Part shown: positions 62,754 to 64,000 of the stretch, in pieces
How positions within the stretch are numbered: position 1 is the first letter of the stretch
How the letters are laid out: each line of letters starts with the position of its first letter
Assembly (NCBI GenBank): GCA_019744775.1
Contig: JAIETZ010000002.1
Location: forward strand, 62,001 to 126,000
From: Candidatus Obscuribacterales bacterium
GTDB lineage: Bacteria; Cyanobacteriota; Vampirovibrionia; Obscuribacterales; Obscuribacteraceae
Direction of reading: 5' to 3'
DNA: 64,000 bases
Notes under the pieces: generated by a model
The model's input: only the letters and a program-made list of their open reading frames with translations
What the model was told of the DNA's origin: nothing
Database searches by the model: none
Made by a program: the position numbers and the translations under genes

Positions 62754-63191
62754 ATGAATTTGTTAAAGCATGCAAAATTGATCCAGGTGAAGACGAGCTC
62801 TGTCGCCGGCACTTCGGATATTACCTCGGACACAGTTGATACCGAAGGTTATGATGGCGTTGCATTTTTGGTGCCATTTGGCACCATTACATCCGGCGCT
62901 GTCACATCCATTAAGGCTCAACAAGGTGCAGCTTCTGGTATGGGTGACGCTGCCGATCTTCTCGGCTCTGCTCAAACTGTTGCTGATACCGAGTCGGATA
63001 AATCTTTCTGGATGGACTTGTCCAAACCGCGCGAAAGATATGTTCGCTGCATCGTGGATCGTGGAACACAGAACGCCGTAGTTGGTCCGATCTTCGCCAT
63101 TCTGTATGGTCCGCGTGTGAAGCCCGTTTCTCATGGAACCGGCATCTCTGGTGGTGAATTGTCGGTAAGCCCGGCAGAAGGCACTGCCTAA
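62754..63191 (+). CDS. Phage virion protein after capsid, 145 aa
   Basis: ATG at 62754 after AAGGAG. Beta-rich, LIQVKTSSVAGTSDITSDTVDTEGYDGVAFLVPFGTITSGAV... recalls phage proteins with a decoration or head-associated fold found just downstream of capsid genes. No catalytic motif. Confidence 0.75.
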   Translation: MNLLKHAKLIQVKTSSVAGTSDITSDTVDTEGYDGVAFLVPFGTITSGAVTSIKAQQGAASGMGDAADLLGSAQTVADTESDKSFWMDLSKPRERYVRCIVDRGTQNAVVGPIFAILYGPRVKPVSHGTGISGGELSVSPAEGTA

Positions 63192-63254
63192 TTAGGTTGA
63201 GTAGATATCGGCGGGTGGCATAAGTCACCCGCCAACCTCATAGGAGCATAAGAA

Positions 63255-63692
63255 ATGGCTGACGCTACATTTCAATCAAAAATTTATAAAACAAATAATG
63301 GTGACAAGTTAGTAGCTGCAAGCGGTGGTGAAGTTGATTTTGAATCAGGTTCTGCCCTCAAGATAGCTGGTAATGATAGGACTTCCGCGCTAGCAACTGC
63401 CCCAGCTGCTGTAGCTGCTGGTTATAAAATCGCTCGCGGTGAAGTTACTCTTGATGGATCAAATCCAACTTCCGTCACCACTGGACTTGCGACCGTTGTT
63501 GCGGCTATGGCTTGTATCAAGAAAGCTACAACGCCTGGTGATGATCCAATTGCTATTACAGTTGACTATGCTGGCAGTGTTACTGCTGGACAGCTCGATT
63601 TGTATGCCTGGAAAACAGATGGCTCAGATCCGACGTTGGTGGCATCAACCAATAACACGGGTGTCATTAGCTGGATTGCAATAGGTACATAA
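63255..63692 (+). CDS. Phage virion protein, 145 aa
   Basis: ATG after TAGGAG. Ala/Thr/Gly-rich beta protein (YKIARGEVTLDGSNPTSVTTGLATVVAAMACIKKATTPGDDPIAITVDYAGSV). Likely decoration or tail-spike accessory; not identified. Confidence 0.65.
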   Translation: MADATFQSKIYKTNNGDKLVAASGGEVDFESGSALKIAGNDRTSALATAPAAVAAGYKIARGEVTLDGSNPTSVTTGLATVVAAMACIKKATTPGDDPIAITVDYAGSVTAGQLDLYAWKTDGSDPTLVASTNNTGVISWIAIGT

Positions 63693-63704
63693 GGAGTGTA
63701 ATCA

Positions 63705-64000
63705 ATGAGTTACGCCCAAAGGTTTACGGTTGACCTTGTAACGGATGCTAGCGGTGCTGCGACTGGCTATACATCGATTCCAGTGACCGGCAAGATCTCG
63801 CATATTCGCTATGTGAAAGACGGATCAACACCGTTTTCGGATGGTGTTGATTTCGCGATCACGGGTGAAGAGTCCGGCGAGAATATCTGGACAGAAAATG
63901 ATGTCAACGCATCAAAACAGGTTGCCCCGCGGCAAGCTACTCATAGTAATGCCGGTGTCGCTTCATTGTATGCAGCTGGTGGCACCGCTGTTCAAGACAA
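63705..64000 (+). CDS. Phage structural protein, cut by window end
   Basis: ATG at 63705 with AAGGAG upstream; open to the edge (98 codons seen). MSYAQRFTVDLVTDASGAATGY, then FSDGVDFAITGEESGENIWTENDVNASKQVAPRQATHSNAGVA resembles a recurring small phage structural protein found after HK97-type capsids. Confidence 0.7.
   Translation, partial: MSYAQRFTVDLVTDASGAATGYTSIPVTGKISHIRYVKDGSTPFSDGVDFAITGEESGENIWTENDVNASKQVAPRQATHSNAGVASLYAAGGTAVQD

Larger units (their letters stand above)
54250..64000. mobile_element. HK97-type prophage, left part
   Basis: Starts at the interrupted tRNA-Leu with an integrase, then HNH, small and large terminase, portal, protease, capsid and head-tail genes in the order typical of HK97-like siphophages. 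Runs beyond the window edge. No early or lysogeny repressor genes are visible on this side. Confidence 0.9.

Overview
The window looks like a chromosome segment of a non-photosynthetic relative of cyanobacteria, most like Melainabacteria/Vampirovibrionia (Obscuribacter-type). This is an inference from gene content: a cyanobacterial-style peptidase-containing ABC transporter operon with a parvulin partner, very large TPR/SNAP-like repeat proteins, and many secreted proteins of unknown family. No ribosomal RNA or other phylogenetic marker is present to prove it.

Left part (1-25720), chromosomal. Three tandem leftward genes encode huge helical-repeat proteins that share an N-terminal segment ending in a conserved Gly-Gly at residues 38-39. 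The leftmost gene runs off the window edge. Next to them is a rightward five-gene type I secretion operon: parvulin isomerase, HlyD, C39-peptidase ABC transporter with tandem cyclic-nucleotide-binding-like domains, a second HlyD, and TolC. The main proposal is that the three repeat proteins are substrates, with leaders cut after the Gly-Gly by the C39 peptidase. Further right are a Tat-exported amidohydrolase of the 8-oxoguanine deaminase type, a secreted protein built from three copies of an unknown domain, a TPR-tailed protein, a DUF559 nuclease-like protein and a HigBA toxin-antitoxin operon with a 13-bp-arm operator.

Middle part (25738-52655), an integrated element of about 27 kb. It is bounded by a 20-bp direct repeat of the tmRNA 3' end. 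The right copy completes the intact ssrA gene and the left copy is a displaced fragment. The element carries a tyrosine integrase, an excisionase-like protein, an archaeo-eukaryotic-type primase, a P-loop helicase-like ATPase and an iteron-like cluster between them that could be a replication origin. Its cargo includes HNH and PD-(D/E)xK nuclease candidates, a PIN protein, ribbon-helix-helix regulators, a secreted nuclease, TonB-C-like secreted proteins and a trypsin-like protease. It looks like a self-replicating genomic island or phage satellite.

Right part (52639-64000). The tmRNA gene has a readable tag peptide and is followed by a strongly structured RNA candidate and prmA. A second element then begins: an HK97-type prophage inserted in a tRNA-Leu(CAA) gene, of which only the 3' half remains here. 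It encodes an integrase, secreted nuclease, HNH endonuclease, small and large terminase, portal, prohead protease, major capsid and the first head or tail genes. It continues beyond the right edge. Only about 1.6 kb of host DNA separates the two elements.
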